This document shows positions 1-8,600 of a DNA stretch of 13,764 nucleotides, piece after piece. Source of the stretch: DASPUH01 sp035622975 (GTDB taxonomy: Bacteria > Chloroflexota > Limnocylindria > Limnocylindrales > CSP1-4); NCBI GenBank assembly GCA_035622975.1, contig DASPUH010000068.1:1-13764 (forward strand). The letters run 5' to 3'. The notes beneath the pieces were generated by a model that had not been told where the DNA came from, did not search any database, and was given only the letters and a program-made list of their open reading frames with translations. The number at the start of each line of letters is the position of its first letter. The stretch's first letter is position 1. The translations under genes were made by a program, and so were the position numbers.

Positions 1-2
1 CG

Positions 3-260
3 GAGTTGCACACGCATGCCGACGGGTTCGAGTTCACGGCCGCGCAGGCTCGCCTGGGGCTGCTGCCGTTCCTCGTCGCGACCGGCCTGTATCGCTCGAA
101 CGGCGAGGCCCGGCGGGCGATCGAGCAGGGCGGTCTGCGCCTCGACGATCGGCGGATCACCACGAGCGACGAGGCGCTTCCGCCGCTGCTCCACGACCGC
201 TGGCTGGTCGTGCGGCAGGGCAAGCGCACGGTCCGCGTGGGACGCCTCACCGGGGGCTGA
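3..260 (+). CDS. tyrS: Tyrosyl-tRNA synthetase, C-terminal S4 domain (5' partial)
   Basis: This is the last 85 codons of a gene that enters from the left edge, ending at TGA 258-260. TyrS charges tRNA-Tyr with tyrosine in the cytoplasm, and its C-terminal S4 domain binds the tRNA. The visible part fits an S4 fold: a helix with SNGEARRAIEQGG, then a strand LRLDDRRIT, and a closing basic strand VVRQGKRTVRVGRL. TyrS proteins of this type usually end just after such a strand, so the 3' end looks complete. The catalytic Rossmann domain with HIGH and KMSKS lies outside the window. Another S4 protein, such as a pseudouridine synthase, is possible, but those carry S4 at the N-terminus. No terminator with a T-run follows; repeats begin about 24 bp after the stop. 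Confidence 0.8.
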   Translation, partial: ELHTHADGFEFTAAQARLGLLPFLVATGLYRSNGEARRAIEQGGLRLDDRRITTSDEALPPLLHDRWLVVRQGKRTVRVGRLTGG

Positions 261-283
261 CCTTCTGGGGTTTGCGGTCGTCG

Positions 284-319
284 TCGGCCGCCGGGCCGGC
301 TTCGGCCGCCGGGCCGGCT
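284..319. repeat. Two tandem copies of an 18-bp GC-rich unit
   Basis: The 18-bp unit TCGGCCGCCGGGCCGGCT occurs twice without a gap (284-301 and 302-319). It contains the near-palindromic core GGCCGCCGGGCCGGC and runs straight into the 16-bp array that follows. The GCCGGCT ending is shared with that array, so the two arrays probably arose from the same seed by slippage. It lies just after the tyrS stop and is non-coding as far as I can see. Confidence 0.85.
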
Positions 320-390
320 TCGTCTCCAGCCGGCTTCGTCTCCAGCCGGCTTCGTCTCCAGCCGGCTTCGTGTCCAGCCGGCTTCGTGTC
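320..390. repeat. 16-bp tandem array, four full copies plus a partial
   Basis: The units start at 320, 336, 352 and 368. The first three are identical, TCGTCTCCAGCCGGCT, and the fourth differs by one base (TCGTGTCCAGCCGGCT). A partial fifth copy (384-390, TCGTGTC) carries the same G variant and is followed by TGACCCTGTTCCT. The 16-bp period is not a multiple of three, so the array should not encode a repeated peptide. There are no spacers, so it is a minisatellite-like array and not CRISPR. Confidence 0.9.
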
Positions 391-467
391 TGACCCTGTT
401 CCTACTCGGTCGTCCTTGGCATCCCGTCGGGCGCCACGGGACCCGTCGGTGGTTCCCCCGTACCCCA
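391..467. other. Intergenic stretch with no gene seen
   Basis: Between the tandem array and the first inverted-repeat arm I see no ribosome binding site, conserved protein, tRNA or T-rich terminator. The words CCCGTCGG and ACCCGTCGG recur at about 424 and 441, separated by GCGCCACGG, so weak hairpins could form. Frames open through here on both strands translate to low-complexity Arg, Ala and Pro peptides typical of GC-rich non-coding DNA. Confidence 0.6.
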
Positions 468-648
468 TTGCGCCTGCCGGCGCTAACGTCGGAGCAGAGG
501 CCCGGGATGGTTTTGGATACTCCTCGGCTACCGCACTTCTCAGGCATTTGGTGCGGTGGGCGCAAGACACGGCGGACCTCGGCGCGGTGCTCCGTCGTTA
601 GCGCCGCCTGCCGCAACGGTCCGGACGTTTGCGCGAGGGTGAAGCCGC
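468..648 (+). repeat. Left arm of a large inverted repeat, hairpin-forming element
   Basis: This sequence returns in reverse complement at 1353-1513, on the other side of the helix-turn-helix gene. The outer part (468 to about 619) begins TTGCGCCTGCCGGCGCTAAC and matches the other arm closely, apart from a central block about 12 bp longer here. The inner part includes an exact 18-bp match, GCGCGAGGGTGAAGCCGC, at 631-648. Within the arm, CGGCGCTAACGTCGGAGCA (478-496) and TGCTCCGTCGTTAGCGCCG (588-606) are inverted repeats of each other with one mismatch. A second internal hairpin pairs ACCGCAC (530-536) with GTGCGGT (551-557). It may be a MITE-like, REP/BIME-like or attC-like element; the sequence does not decide. 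Confidence 0.85.
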
Positions 649-677
649 TCATAAGCGAGGCCGGCCATCCTCTCGCG

Positions 678-1331
678 ATGAGCACCAGGCAACGGTCAGC
701 CGACCGAGCGGCGTTGCGCTCGAGGCGATCCCTCGCGACACTCGGCGAGGAGATTCGCACAGCACGTTCGAGTGGGGGTCTGAGTCTCGCGGTGATCGGC
801 GAGGCGTCGGGGGTCTCCGCGGCCCACGTCAGCCGCCTCGAGCGGGGGATGGTGCATCGGGTCGACCTTGTGGCCTTGGCCCGCATCATGGCAACGGTCG
901 GGCTGGACCTCAGCCTGCGCGCCTATCCCGGCGGACGAGCGTTACGCGACCAGGCCCACCTCGCCCTGTTGACGCGCCTGCGCACGCGGCTTGCCCCAGT
1001 CTGGCGATGCCACCTGGAGGTGCCTGTCGTGGGTCATGGCGACCCGCGGGCGTGGGATCTGGTCGCGCGCCTGCCGACGGTCGGGATCGCCTTCGAGGGC
1101 GAGATGAAGCTCTACGACGTCCAGGCACAAACGCGACGACAGATCGCCAAGTTCCATGATGGTTCGGTCGACCGCCTCATCCTGGTGGTCGCCGACACGC
1201 GCCATAACGCCGTTGTCCTCCGTGATGCGCGAACGCTGCTGGCCGGTGACTTCCCACTCGACACGCGGACGGTGTTGGCCGCCCTCGGTGCGGGCCGGGA
1301 TCCCGGGGCTAACGGCATCGTCGTCCTGTAG
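678..1331 (+). CDS. XRE-type helix-turn-helix protein with nuclease-like C-terminal domain
   Basis: This 217-residue protein has an XRE-like DNA-binding domain at about 20-75: LGEEIRTAR, the turn VIGEASGVSAAHVSRLERG, then a helix ending in LARIMATVGLDLSL. After a linker, residues 95-180 look like a PD-(D/E)XK-type fold: a helix LLTRLRTRL, GDPRAWD (D127), EGEMK (E140, E142), Q149 in VQAQTRR, and a strand LILVVADTRHN. The usual catalytic lysine position in E-x-K appears as glutamate in E140-G-E142, so activity is uncertain. ATG 678 is preferred over the upstream frame because translation before it runs through the repeat arm. There is no strong ribosome binding site; CATAAG (650-655) could be a weak -10. 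The inverted repeat brackets the gene, which converges on hisC. It could be a regulator, an antitoxin-like protein or a defence nuclease relative. The HTH call is firm; the nuclease call is an inference from motif spacing. Confidence 0.75.
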   Translation: MSTRQRSADRAALRSRRSLATLGEEIRTARSSGGLSLAVIGEASGVSAAHVSRLERGMVHRVDLVALARIMATVGLDLSLRAYPGGRALRDQAHLALLTRLRTRLAPVWRCHLEVPVVGHGDPRAWDLVARLPTVGIAFEGEMKLYDVQAQTRRQIAKFHDGSVDRLILVVADTRHNAVVLRDARTLLAGDFPLDTRTVLAALGAGRDPGANGIVVL

Positions 1332-1352
1332 CCAGGACCCGCGCGCCTCCGG

Positions 1353-1513
1353 GCGGCTTCACCCTCGCGCGGCCGTTGCGCCAGGCGGCGCTAACGACGG
1401 AGCACCGCGCCGAGGTCCGCCGTGTCTTGCGCCCACCGCAACAAGTGCCGGAGAAGTGGGAACTCCGGGACCATCCGAAGCCTCTGCTCCGACGTTAGCG
1501 CCGGCAGGCGCAA
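1353..1513 (-). repeat. Right arm of the large inverted repeat
   Basis: This is the reverse complement of the 468-648 arm. The inner 18 bp (1353-1370) match exactly 631-648. The outer block (1373-1513) matches 468-619 with substitutions and a central deletion of about 12 bp. Its own terminal inverted repeats are 1386-1404 and 1485-1503, with the same one-base difference between the two ends seen in the left arm. The apical hairpin differs: this arm pairs CCCAC with GTGGG in place of the left arm's ACCGCAC/GTGCGGT. That suggests the fold is kept while the sequence drifts. The arm starts 22 bp after the helix-turn-helix gene's stop. Confidence 0.85.
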
Positions 1514-1571
1514 GGAAGCTGCGCTTAGGTGCATCGCGACGCCCTTCTCGGCCTGCAGGCGCCGCTGGCTG

Positions 1572-1631
1572 GTCAGGCGCCCGCGTCGGGTGCTCGCCGG
1601 CGTCAGGCGCCCGCGTCGGGCGCCCGACGCG
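1572..1631. repeat. 30-bp tandem repeat ending in a 20-bp palindrome beside hisC
   Basis: GTCAGGCGCCCGCGTCGGG occurs at 1572-1590 and again at 1602-1620, a period of 30. GTCAGGC then recurs at 1631, where its TCA is the complement of the hisC stop codon. The second copy ends in a perfect 20-bp palindrome, CGCGTCGGGCGCCCGACGCG, at 1612-1631, directly touching that stop. On the minus strand this is a GC-only hairpin right after hisC. It has no T-run, so it is not a standard intrinsic terminator, though it might protect the 3' end or help a Rho-type stop. Confidence 0.75.
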
Positions 1632-2717
1632 TCAGGCACCGCCGAAGCTGGCCACGGCCGCGAGCAGGCGTTCGTTCTCCGCGCGGCTGCGGACCGTGAG
1701 GCGGAGATGGCCGCCCAGCGGGCCGTCGGGCGAGAACGTGCGCGGCACCAATCCGCCATGCAGCAGATGCTCGGCCGCGGCGGACGCCTCGCCAGGGGAG
1801 CCGAGGCGCACCAGCAGGAAGTTGGTGACGCTCGGATACGGCGCCCAGCCGGCCGCGGCAAGGCGCGGCGCCAGCCAGTCGCGCTCCCCGGCGAGCGCAG
1901 CCGCCCTCGCCCGTGCCTCGTCCGGGCGTGCCAGGGCAGCGGCAGCCAGGGCCGCCGAGATCGTGGAGATGCTGCCGGCGGGCCGCACGCGCTCCAGCCG
2001 GGCGATGGTGGGCCGGGCCGCCACGGCCCAGCCCACGCGGATCCCGGGCAGGGCGAAGGCCTTGGACAACGTACGTACCACGATGAGGTGCGGGTACCGC
2101 TCGCGCCACGGGATCACCGTCCGGCCGGTGAACTCGAAGTACGCCTCGTCCACCACCACGGCGGGCGGCTCAGGCAGGCCCCTGGCCGCCTCCAGGATGC
2201 GCCCCATGGCAGTAGGGCCGTCCGCGGAGCCGGTCGGGTTGTTGGGTTCGCAGAGCCACACGAGCTGCGCACCCGGGAGCGCCCGCACCACGCCCTCCAC
2301 ATCCATCGTCCAGCCGCCTGGGCGCGCCGCTCGCGGCACGTCGATCCGGCGCGCGGCCCGCTGGCTGGTGATGACCGGGTACAGGCCGTAGCTGGGCGAG
2401 GGCAGGATGGCCGTGCCGCCGGCGGGCAGGAACGCCTTGCCGATGAGGTCCAGGATCTCGTCGGCGCCCGCCCCCACGATGACCTCGTCGCGCCGCACGC
2501 CTGCCCCGGCGTATGCGGCGGCCGCGTCGGTGAGCGCCTGGTAGGCGCTGTCGGGATACTCGTTGAGCGGCCATGCCGGCGCCTCCAGGACGCCGGGCAC
2601 GAACGCGGGCGGGGTGGGCGACGTGTTCGTGTCGAACCGGACGATGTGCTGGACGGGCACGCCGTACCGCGCGGCCAAAGCCTCGTCCGATGGCTCCCAG
2701 GTGTAGATCTCGGACAT
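1632..2717 (-). CDS. hisC: Histidinol-phosphate aminotransferase family, PLP enzyme
   Basis: This is a fold-type I PLP aminotransferase of 361 residues, a usual HisC length. HisC swaps an amino group between glutamate and imidazole-acetol phosphate in histidine synthesis. Visible landmarks are the N-terminal RFDTNTSP, YPD at about 54, GAGADEILDL (83-92), CEPNNPTGS (157-165), the cofactor aspartate in VVVDEAYFEF (D190), the Schiff-base lysine in TLSKAFALPGIRVGW (K219), and a C-terminal HLRLTV whose arginine (about 339) should bind substrate carboxylate. ATG 2717 lies 5 bp after the stop of the EF-G-like gene, with no clear ribosome binding site, so translation is probably coupled. No other his genes are nearby. 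A related class such as CobD-like or aromatic aminotransferase is possible, but the motif set fits HisC best. Confidence 0.85.
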   Translation of the reverse strand: MSEIYTWEPSDEALAARYGVPVQHIVRFDTNTSPTPPAFVPGVLEAPAWPLNEYPDSAYQALTDAAAAYAGAGVRRDEVIVGAGADEILDLIGKAFLPAGGTAILPSPSYGLYPVITSQRAARRIDVPRAARPGGWTMDVEGVVRALPGAQLVWLCEPNNPTGSADGPTAMGRILEAARGLPEPPAVVVDEAYFEFTGRTVIPWRERYPHLIVVRTLSKAFALPGIRVGWAVAARPTIARLERVRPAGSISTISAALAAAALARPDEARARAAALAGERDWLAPRLAAAGWAPYPSVTNFLLVRLGSPGEASAAAEHLLHGGLVPRTFSPDGPLGGHLRLTVRSRAENERLLAAVASFGGA

Positions 2718-2722
2718 GCCGG

Positions 2723-4804
2723 TCAGTGGCCGCCGGCGGCCTCGAGCTCCTTGCGGTGGGCCTCCACGATCCTGGCCGCCACGTGCGGTGGCACCTCCTC
2801 GTAGTGGTCCAGGGTCGCCGAGTACCTGCCGCGACCACCGGTGAGCGACCGCAGCTCCGTCGCGTAGGTGGCCAGTTCGGCCTGCGGTACCTGCGCCCGC
2901 ACGACCTGCAGGCCGTCCTGGGTGTCCATCCCCAGGACCCGGCCGCGGCGGGTGTTGAGGTCGCGGTTGACGTCGCCCATGTACGCCTCGGGGACGCGGA
3001 TGGTGACGTCCATGATCGGCTCCAGGAGCGCCGGTTCAGCGTCCTGGATGCCCTTCCGGGTGGCGGTCTGGGCGGCCAGGCGGAAGGAGAGCTCGTCCGA
3101 GTCGACCGTGTGGTACGAGCCGTCGTAGAGGGTGGCCTTGAAATCGACCACCGTGTAGCCGGCCAGCGGGCCCTTGGCCGCCACGTCGCGGACGCCCTTC
3201 TCCACGCCGGCGAAGAACTGGCGGGGCACGGCCCCGCCCACGACCTTCTCGGCGAACTCGACGCCGCCGCCCGGGTTGGCCTCGATCTCCAGCCACACGT
3301 GGCCGAACTGGCCGTGACCGCCGGTCTGCTTCTTGTGGCGCCCCTCCACCTGGGTGTGGCCGCGGATCGTCTCGCGATAGGGCACCCGCGGCGGGCGGGT
3401 CACCACGGCGGCCCCGAACTTGCGCTTCAGGCGCTCGGAGATCACGGCGATGTGGCTGTCGCCCTGGGCCAGCAGGAGCTGCTCGCCGGTCTCCGCCTGC
3501 CGATCGACGCGGATGGCGGGATCCTCCTCCAGCAGGCGGGCCAGGGCGGCGCCGAGCTTGTCCATGTCGGCCTTGGTCTGCGGCTCGATGGCGACCGCCA
3601 GGGTCGGCTCGGGGAACTCAGGACGCGGGAGGGCCAGGATGGTCTCGCGGGTGCTGAGCGAGTCGCCCGTCTCCGTGTGGACCAGCTTGGCCACGGCACC
3701 GATCTCACCGGCGCCGATCTCGCCCGCCGGCTCCTGGTCCTTGCCGTGCAGGAAGAGGAGCTGGCCGATCCGCTCCTCCTCGTCGCGGCTGGCGTTCCAC
3801 ACGTGGTCGTGGGACCGGACCACGCCGGAGTGGACCCGGAAGTACGTCAGGCGCCCGACGAACGGGTCGGCCGCCGTCTTGAAGACCTGGAGGAGCAACG
3901 GGCCGCTGCGGTCGCAACTCACCTGGACGGTCGCGCCGCCCCTGCCCGTGGCCTTCACGGGCGGCTCCTCGGCCGGGGAGGGGAGGTAGCGGACGATCGC
4001 ATCCAGGATGCCTTCGACGCCGATCTCCTGCTCGGCCGACACGAGCATCACGGGCGCCAGGACGCTCTCGCGCACCCCCTTGTGCAGGCACGCCTCCAAC
4101 TCCTGATCGGTGATCTCCTGGCCCTCCAGGTATTTCGTGAGGACGTCGTCGTCGGCCTCGGCGGCCGCCTCCAGGAGCTGCTCGCGCCGGCGGGCCACCT
4201 CGGCCTCCAGGTCGGCGGGCACGGGCACCTGCCGGCGCTCGCCCTTGTCATAGATCCAGGCGGTCCGATGCACGAGGTCCACGTAGCCGCTGAAGGTATG
4301 CGCCGCCCCCAGGGCCACCTGCAGGGGCGCGATCTTGGGACCGAAGACGCTGCGCAGCTGGTCAACGGCGCGCATCGGGTCGGCGTTCTCGCGCTCGCAG
4401 CGGGTGATGACGAAGAGGGCCGCCTTGCCCATGCGGCGTCCCAGGCCCACGGCCGTCTCCGTGCCCGCGGCGACGGCGTCGGAGGCGTCGACGACGATGA
4501 GCGCTGCGTCGGCGGCGAGGAAGCCCTCCACGACCTCGCCCACGAAATCGGCGTAGCCCGGGGTGTCGAGGAGCGTGACCCGATGGCCGTCGTGCTCCAG
4601 CATGCCCACCGCGAGCGAGAGCGAGAGCTTGCGCTTCTGCTCCTCGGGCTCGAAGTCCAGCGCGGCGGTGGCGTCCTCCACCCGGCCCAGCCGGTTGAGG
4701 GCGCCGGCCGCATGGAGGAGGTGTTCGGCCAGCGTCGTCTTGCCGGCGCCGGAGTGACCGGCCAGCACGACGTTGCGCAGGTGATCGGGGGTGACGGTCT
4801 TCAT
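2723..4804 (-). CDS. EF-G-like translational GTPase paralogue (FusA2 type)
   Basis: The protein has 693 residues, full EF-G length, with all five domains recognisable. The P-loop is GHSGAGKTT (16-24), not the AHIDAGKT of housekeeping EF-G. The switch I region has EPEEQKRKLSLSL (52-64). G3 reads DTPGYADF, so Y84 stands where the catalytic histidine sits in EF-G. The guanine-binding G4 motif, normally NKMD, reads TRCE (134-137) before RENAD. Domain IV is kept: GRHKKQTGGHGQFG (about 488-501), VVGGAVPRQF and LYDGSYHTVDSDE. The family is a second EF-G of poorly defined role, possibly in ribosome release or stress. A five-residue unit GEIGA is duplicated at 361-370. ATG 4804 has AGAGG (4811-4815 on this strand) 6 nt upstream, and the gene diverges from yebC. 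Nucleotide affinity or specificity may be altered. Confidence 0.85.
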   Translation of the reverse strand: MKTVTPDHLRNVVLAGHSGAGKTTLAEHLLHAAGALNRLGRVEDATAALDFEPEEQKRKLSLSLAVGMLEHDGHRVTLLDTPGYADFVGEVVEGFLAADAALIVVDASDAVAAGTETAVGLGRRMGKAALFVITRCERENADPMRAVDQLRSVFGPKIAPLQVALGAAHTFSGYVDLVHRTAWIYDKGERRQVPVPADLEAEVARRREQLLEAAAEADDDVLTKYLEGQEITDQELEACLHKGVRESVLAPVMLVSAEQEIGVEGILDAIVRYLPSPAEEPPVKATGRGGATVQVSCDRSGPLLLQVFKTAADPFVGRLTYFRVHSGVVRSHDHVWNASRDEEERIGQLLFLHGKDQEPAGEIGAGEIGAVAKLVHTETGDSLSTRETILALPRPEFPEPTLAVAIEPQTKADMDKLGAALARLLEEDPAIRVDRQAETGEQLLLAQGDSHIAVISERLKRKFGAAVVTRPPRVPYRETIRGHTQVEGRHKKQTGGHGQFGHVWLEIEANPGGGVEFAEKVVGGAVPRQFFAGVEKGVRDVAAKGPLAGYTVVDFKATLYDGSYHTVDSDELSFRLAAQTATRKGIQDAEPALLEPIMDVTIRVPEAYMGDVNRDLNTRRGRVLGMDTQDGLQVVRAQVPQAELATYATELRSLTGGRGRYSATLDHYEEVPPHVAARIVEAHRKELEAAGGH

Positions 4805-4901
4805 GGACGACCTCTGCTGGGCGAGCGCGGGACCGCTTGGGGGCGACCGAAATGCACGGCGCGCGACCCTGCGCTGCGCCGGGGAGGTCCGGCCATGATA
4901 G

Positions 4902-4915
4902 TAGAATCCGGCCCG
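4902..4915 (+). promoter_or_regulatory. Putative -10 TAGAAT for a near-leaderless yebC-ruvCA transcript
   Basis: TAGAAT lies at 4902-4907 in the 111-bp gap between the divergent EF-G-like gene and yebC. With normal spacing, transcription would start at about 4914, two bases before the yebC ATG. No -35 box is convincing. No ribosome binding site precedes the ATG at 4916, which agrees with leaderless translation. This is an inference from motif and spacing, supported by the same arrangement at ruvB. Confidence 0.45.
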
Positions 4916-5671
4916 ATGTCCGGACATTCCAAGTGGTCGCAGATCAAGCGCCAGAAGGGCGCCAACGACGCCAAGCGCGGGGCAGCCTTCACCAAGGTCG
5001 CCCGCGAGATCGCCATCGCGGCGCGCGCCGGCGGGGGCGATCCGGACGCCAACTACCGCCTGCGCATGGCCATGGACACGGCCCGCGCCATCAACATGCC
5101 CATGGACAACATCAAGCGAGCCATCGAGCGCGCCGTGGGCGCCGGTGAGGGCGAGCAGTTCGAGGAGATCATCTACGAGGGCTACGGCCCTGGCGGCGTG
5201 GCCATCCTCGTCGAGGCGGCCACCGACAACAAGAATCGCACCGCCGCCGACGTCCGCTCGATGTTCACCAAGGCCGGTGGACAGCTGGCCGGCACGGGCG
5301 CCGTGGCCTGGCAGTTCGAGCCCAAGGGCGTCATCGCCGTGCCTCGGGCGGGGGTCGATGCGGATGAGATCGCGCTGCTGGCCATCGACGCGGGGGCCGA
5401 TGACGTCGACACCGACACCCCCGAGACCGTGGAGGTCTATACCGCCCCCGGCGACCTTGAGCGCGTGCGCAAGGGCCTGGAGGCGGGCGGCGTGAAGATC
5501 GAGTCGGCGCAGCTGACGATGCACGCCCGCAACACGGTGGAGGTCGACGTGGCGCATGCGCGCCAGAACCTGCGCCTCATCGAGAACCTGGAAGACCACG
5601 ACGACGTGCAACGGGTCACCGCCAACTTCGAGATCCCCGACGAGGTCTTCGCGGAGGCGGCCCCGGCTTGA
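4916..5671 (+). CDS. yebC: YebC/TACO1 family protein
   Basis: This 251-residue protein has the family's expected length and its hallmark start MSGHSKWSQIKRQKGAND. Conserved blocks follow: RGAAFTKVAREI (21-32), NYRLRMAMDTARAINMPMDN, the acidic-aromatic stretch EEIIYEGYGPGGVAILVEA, TDNKNRTAADVRS, and a C-terminal NLEDHDDVQRVTANFEIP. YebC proteins act in the cytoplasm; members are described both as transcription factors and as ribosome-associated proteins that ease translation of proline stretches, and the sequence does not say which applies here. An in-frame ATG at 4895 would add seven residues, but the MSGHSKW start is nearly invariant, so 4916 is preferred. The stop overlaps the ruvC start as TTGA. 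yebC next to ruvC is a common arrangement in bacteria. Confidence 0.95.
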   Translation: MSGHSKWSQIKRQKGANDAKRGAAFTKVAREIAIAARAGGGDPDANYRLRMAMDTARAINMPMDNIKRAIERAVGAGEGEQFEEIIYEGYGPGGVAILVEAATDNKNRTAADVRSMFTKAGGQLAGTGAVAWQFEPKGVIAVPRAGVDADEIALLAIDAGADDVDTDTPETVEVYTAPGDLERVRKGLEAGGVKIESAQLTMHARNTVEVDVAHARQNLRLIENLEDHDDVQRVTANFEIPDEVFAEAAPA

Positions 5672-8600
5672 TCGTCCTGGGCATCGATCCCGGGACGGCG
5701 CGGACGGGCTACGGCCTGGTCCAGCTCGACGGCCACCGGCTCCAGGTGCTGGACTACGGCTGCCTGGAGACCCCCAGCACGATGGTCCTCGCGCAGCGCC
5801 TGCTGCTCATCGAGCAGGGCGTGACGACCCTCATCGCCGACCACGCGCCGGACGTCGTGGCGGTGGAGCGCATCTTCTTCAGGCGCAACGTCCAGACGGC
5901 GTTCGCCGTCGGCCAGGCACGCGGCGTGATCCTGATGGTGGCGGCCCGCAGCGGCCTGCGGGTCGCCGAGTACGCCCCCCACGAGGTCAAGCAGGCGGTC
6001 ACCGGCTACGGCCGCGCCGATAAGGGCCAGGTCCAGCGGATGGTGCAGACGATCCTGGGTCTGGCCGTCCTGCCGCGGCCGGATGACGCGGCCGACGCGC
6101 TGGCCATCGCCATCTGCACCGCCCATGCGTATCGCGCGGAGGCGCTGCCGGCGTGATCGTCACCCTGACCGGGACGGTGTCGGCCGTCACCGGAGATGCC
6201 CTGGTGCTGGAGGTCGGCGGCGTGGGGTACCGCGTCTACGCCGGGCCGCGCACGCTCGGCCAGGCGCGCGTGGGGGCCCACCAGCACCTCCACACGCACC
6301 ACCTCGTGCGGGAGGACACCCAGGCGCTCTATGGCTTCCGCTCGGCGGAGGAGCTGGCCTTCTTCGAGCTCCTGATGACCGTCGCGGGGGTCGGTCCCAA
6401 GGTGGCCCTCGCGATCGTCTCCTCCCGGGCCGTGCCCGACCTCCAGCTGGCCATCCTGCAGGGGGACGAGGCCGTCCTGACGGCCGTCAGCGGGGTGGGC
6501 AAGCGCCTCGGCGCGCGCATCATCCTCGAGCTCAAGGAGAAGGTCGCGGCGGCCGGCCTGGCGGCCGGCGTGGCGGCGGCCGCCGAGACCGGGGCGACGC
6601 CGGCGACGACGACGCAGAGCGAGGTCGTGGCGGCCCTCGTGGCGCTGGGCTACGCGCCCCAGGAGGCGCGCGACGCGGCCCGCGACGGGGTGCTCGCCAG
6701 CCCCACCGGGGCGACCCTGGAGGACCGCGTCAAGGCCGCCCTGCGGACCTTGCGTCGCGAGTGAGTCCCGGCCGGTCACTCGAGGTCGTGCCCTATGCAC
6801 CGGACCATCTGGGACCGGCGGCGACACTGTTCCGCGATGGCGTGCTCCGGCTGCGGCGCCGCGTGCCGGCGCTGCCGGACGAGCTGACCCACGCCGCGCG
6901 GGCGCGTGCCCTCGTGGAGGGGTTCCTGCGGGAGGATCGGGCCCTCGTGGCCCTCGAGGGATCGACGGTGGTCGGCTACCTGGGCTGGTGGCTCGTGGAC
7001 GGCTTCCGCGGCACGCCCCGCCGGGCTGCCTACAGCCCCGAGTTCGGGCACGCCGCCGCGCCGGCCCGCGCCGTCGAGGTGGAACTCGCCCTGTACCACG
7101 CCGCGACGGATCACTGGACGGAGGCCGGTTGCGCGGTCCATGCCCTGACCTGCCTGGCCGGCCAGCCGGCCCTGGAGCGAGCCTGGTTCGAGGACGGGTT
7201 CGGGCTGTACGTGGTGGACGCGCTGCGGTCCATGACGCCGGTGTCGGCCCCGGACCCACCCGGCCTCACCGTCCGCCGCGCGCTGCCGGCCGATGCCGCC
7301 AGCGTGGCGCGACTCGACGTGGAGCACCGCCACCACTACGCCGTACCGCCCGTCTCCATGGCGCCCCACGCGCCCGACACGGCCGAGGGACTGGCCGCCT
7401 TCATGGCCGTCGAGCCCGACACGATCTGGCTGGCGGAGGCCTCGGGCGAAACGCAGGCGTTCCTCCGCCTGGAGCCGGCGAGCGACGGCGCGGCCGCGAT
7501 CAGCCTGGCCCCGACCACCATTTCGATCACCGGCGCGTTCACCCGTCCAGCCTGCCGGGGCCGCGGCGTGGCCGCCGCGCTGCTGGCCCAGGCGGTCGAC
7601 CATTACGCGGCGCGCGGTTTCGAGCGCATGGCCGTCGACTACGAGTCGTTCAACCCCCAGGCCGCCGCCTTCTGGCCGCGCTTCTTCGACCCGGTGGCCG
7701 TGTCGGTGGTGCGGGTCCCGGAGCATCCATGAGGATGCGGGGCGTCGAACGCATGTTCACATGGCGCGTTCGCAGCTGCTAGACTGACGGCATGGACGAG
7801 AATGGCCGGCTCGTGGGATCGGCCGCCCTGGCGGTAGAGGAAGTCGTCGTCGAGCAGAGCCTCCGGCCGCGCTCGATGGCCGAGTACATCGGCCAGGAAC
7901 AGGTCAAGTCCAACCTGCTCATCCTGCTGGAGGCGGCCCGCCAGCGAGGGGAGGCGGCCGACCACGTCCTGCTCTACGGGCCGCCCGGCCTGGGCAAGAC
8001 AACGCTCGCCAACATCATCGCCCGTGAGCTGGGCGTCAGCATCCACACCACCTCGGGGCCGGCCATCGAACGGCCCGGGGACCTGGCGGCGATCCTGACC
8101 AACCTGGACGAGCGTGACGTCCTGTTCATCGACGAGATCCACCGCCTCAACCACGCCGTCGAGGAGATCCTCTACCCGGCCATGGAGGACTTCGCCATCG
8201 ACGTGATGATCGGCAAGGGTCCCAGTGCGCGCTCCCTCCGTCTGTCGCTCAAGCCCTTCACGGTCGTCGGGGCCACGACCCGCGCCGGGCGCATCAGCTC
8301 CCCCCTGCGCGACCGTTTCGGGGCCATCCATCGCCTGGAGTACTACGAGCAGGCGGAGCTGGCCACGATCGTCGAGCGCTCGGCCCATATCCTGGGGGTG
8401 GAGATCGCGCCGGAGGCGGTGGAGATCCTGGCCCGGCGCGGTCGCGGCACGCCGCGCATCGTCAACCGGCTCCTCAAGCGCGTGCGCGACTTCGCCCAGG
8501 TCCAGGCCGACGGCCGCATCACGGCCCGCGAGGCGGACGCGGCGATGCTGGCCATGGACATCGACGACGAAGGGCTGGACACGACCGACCGGCGCCTGCT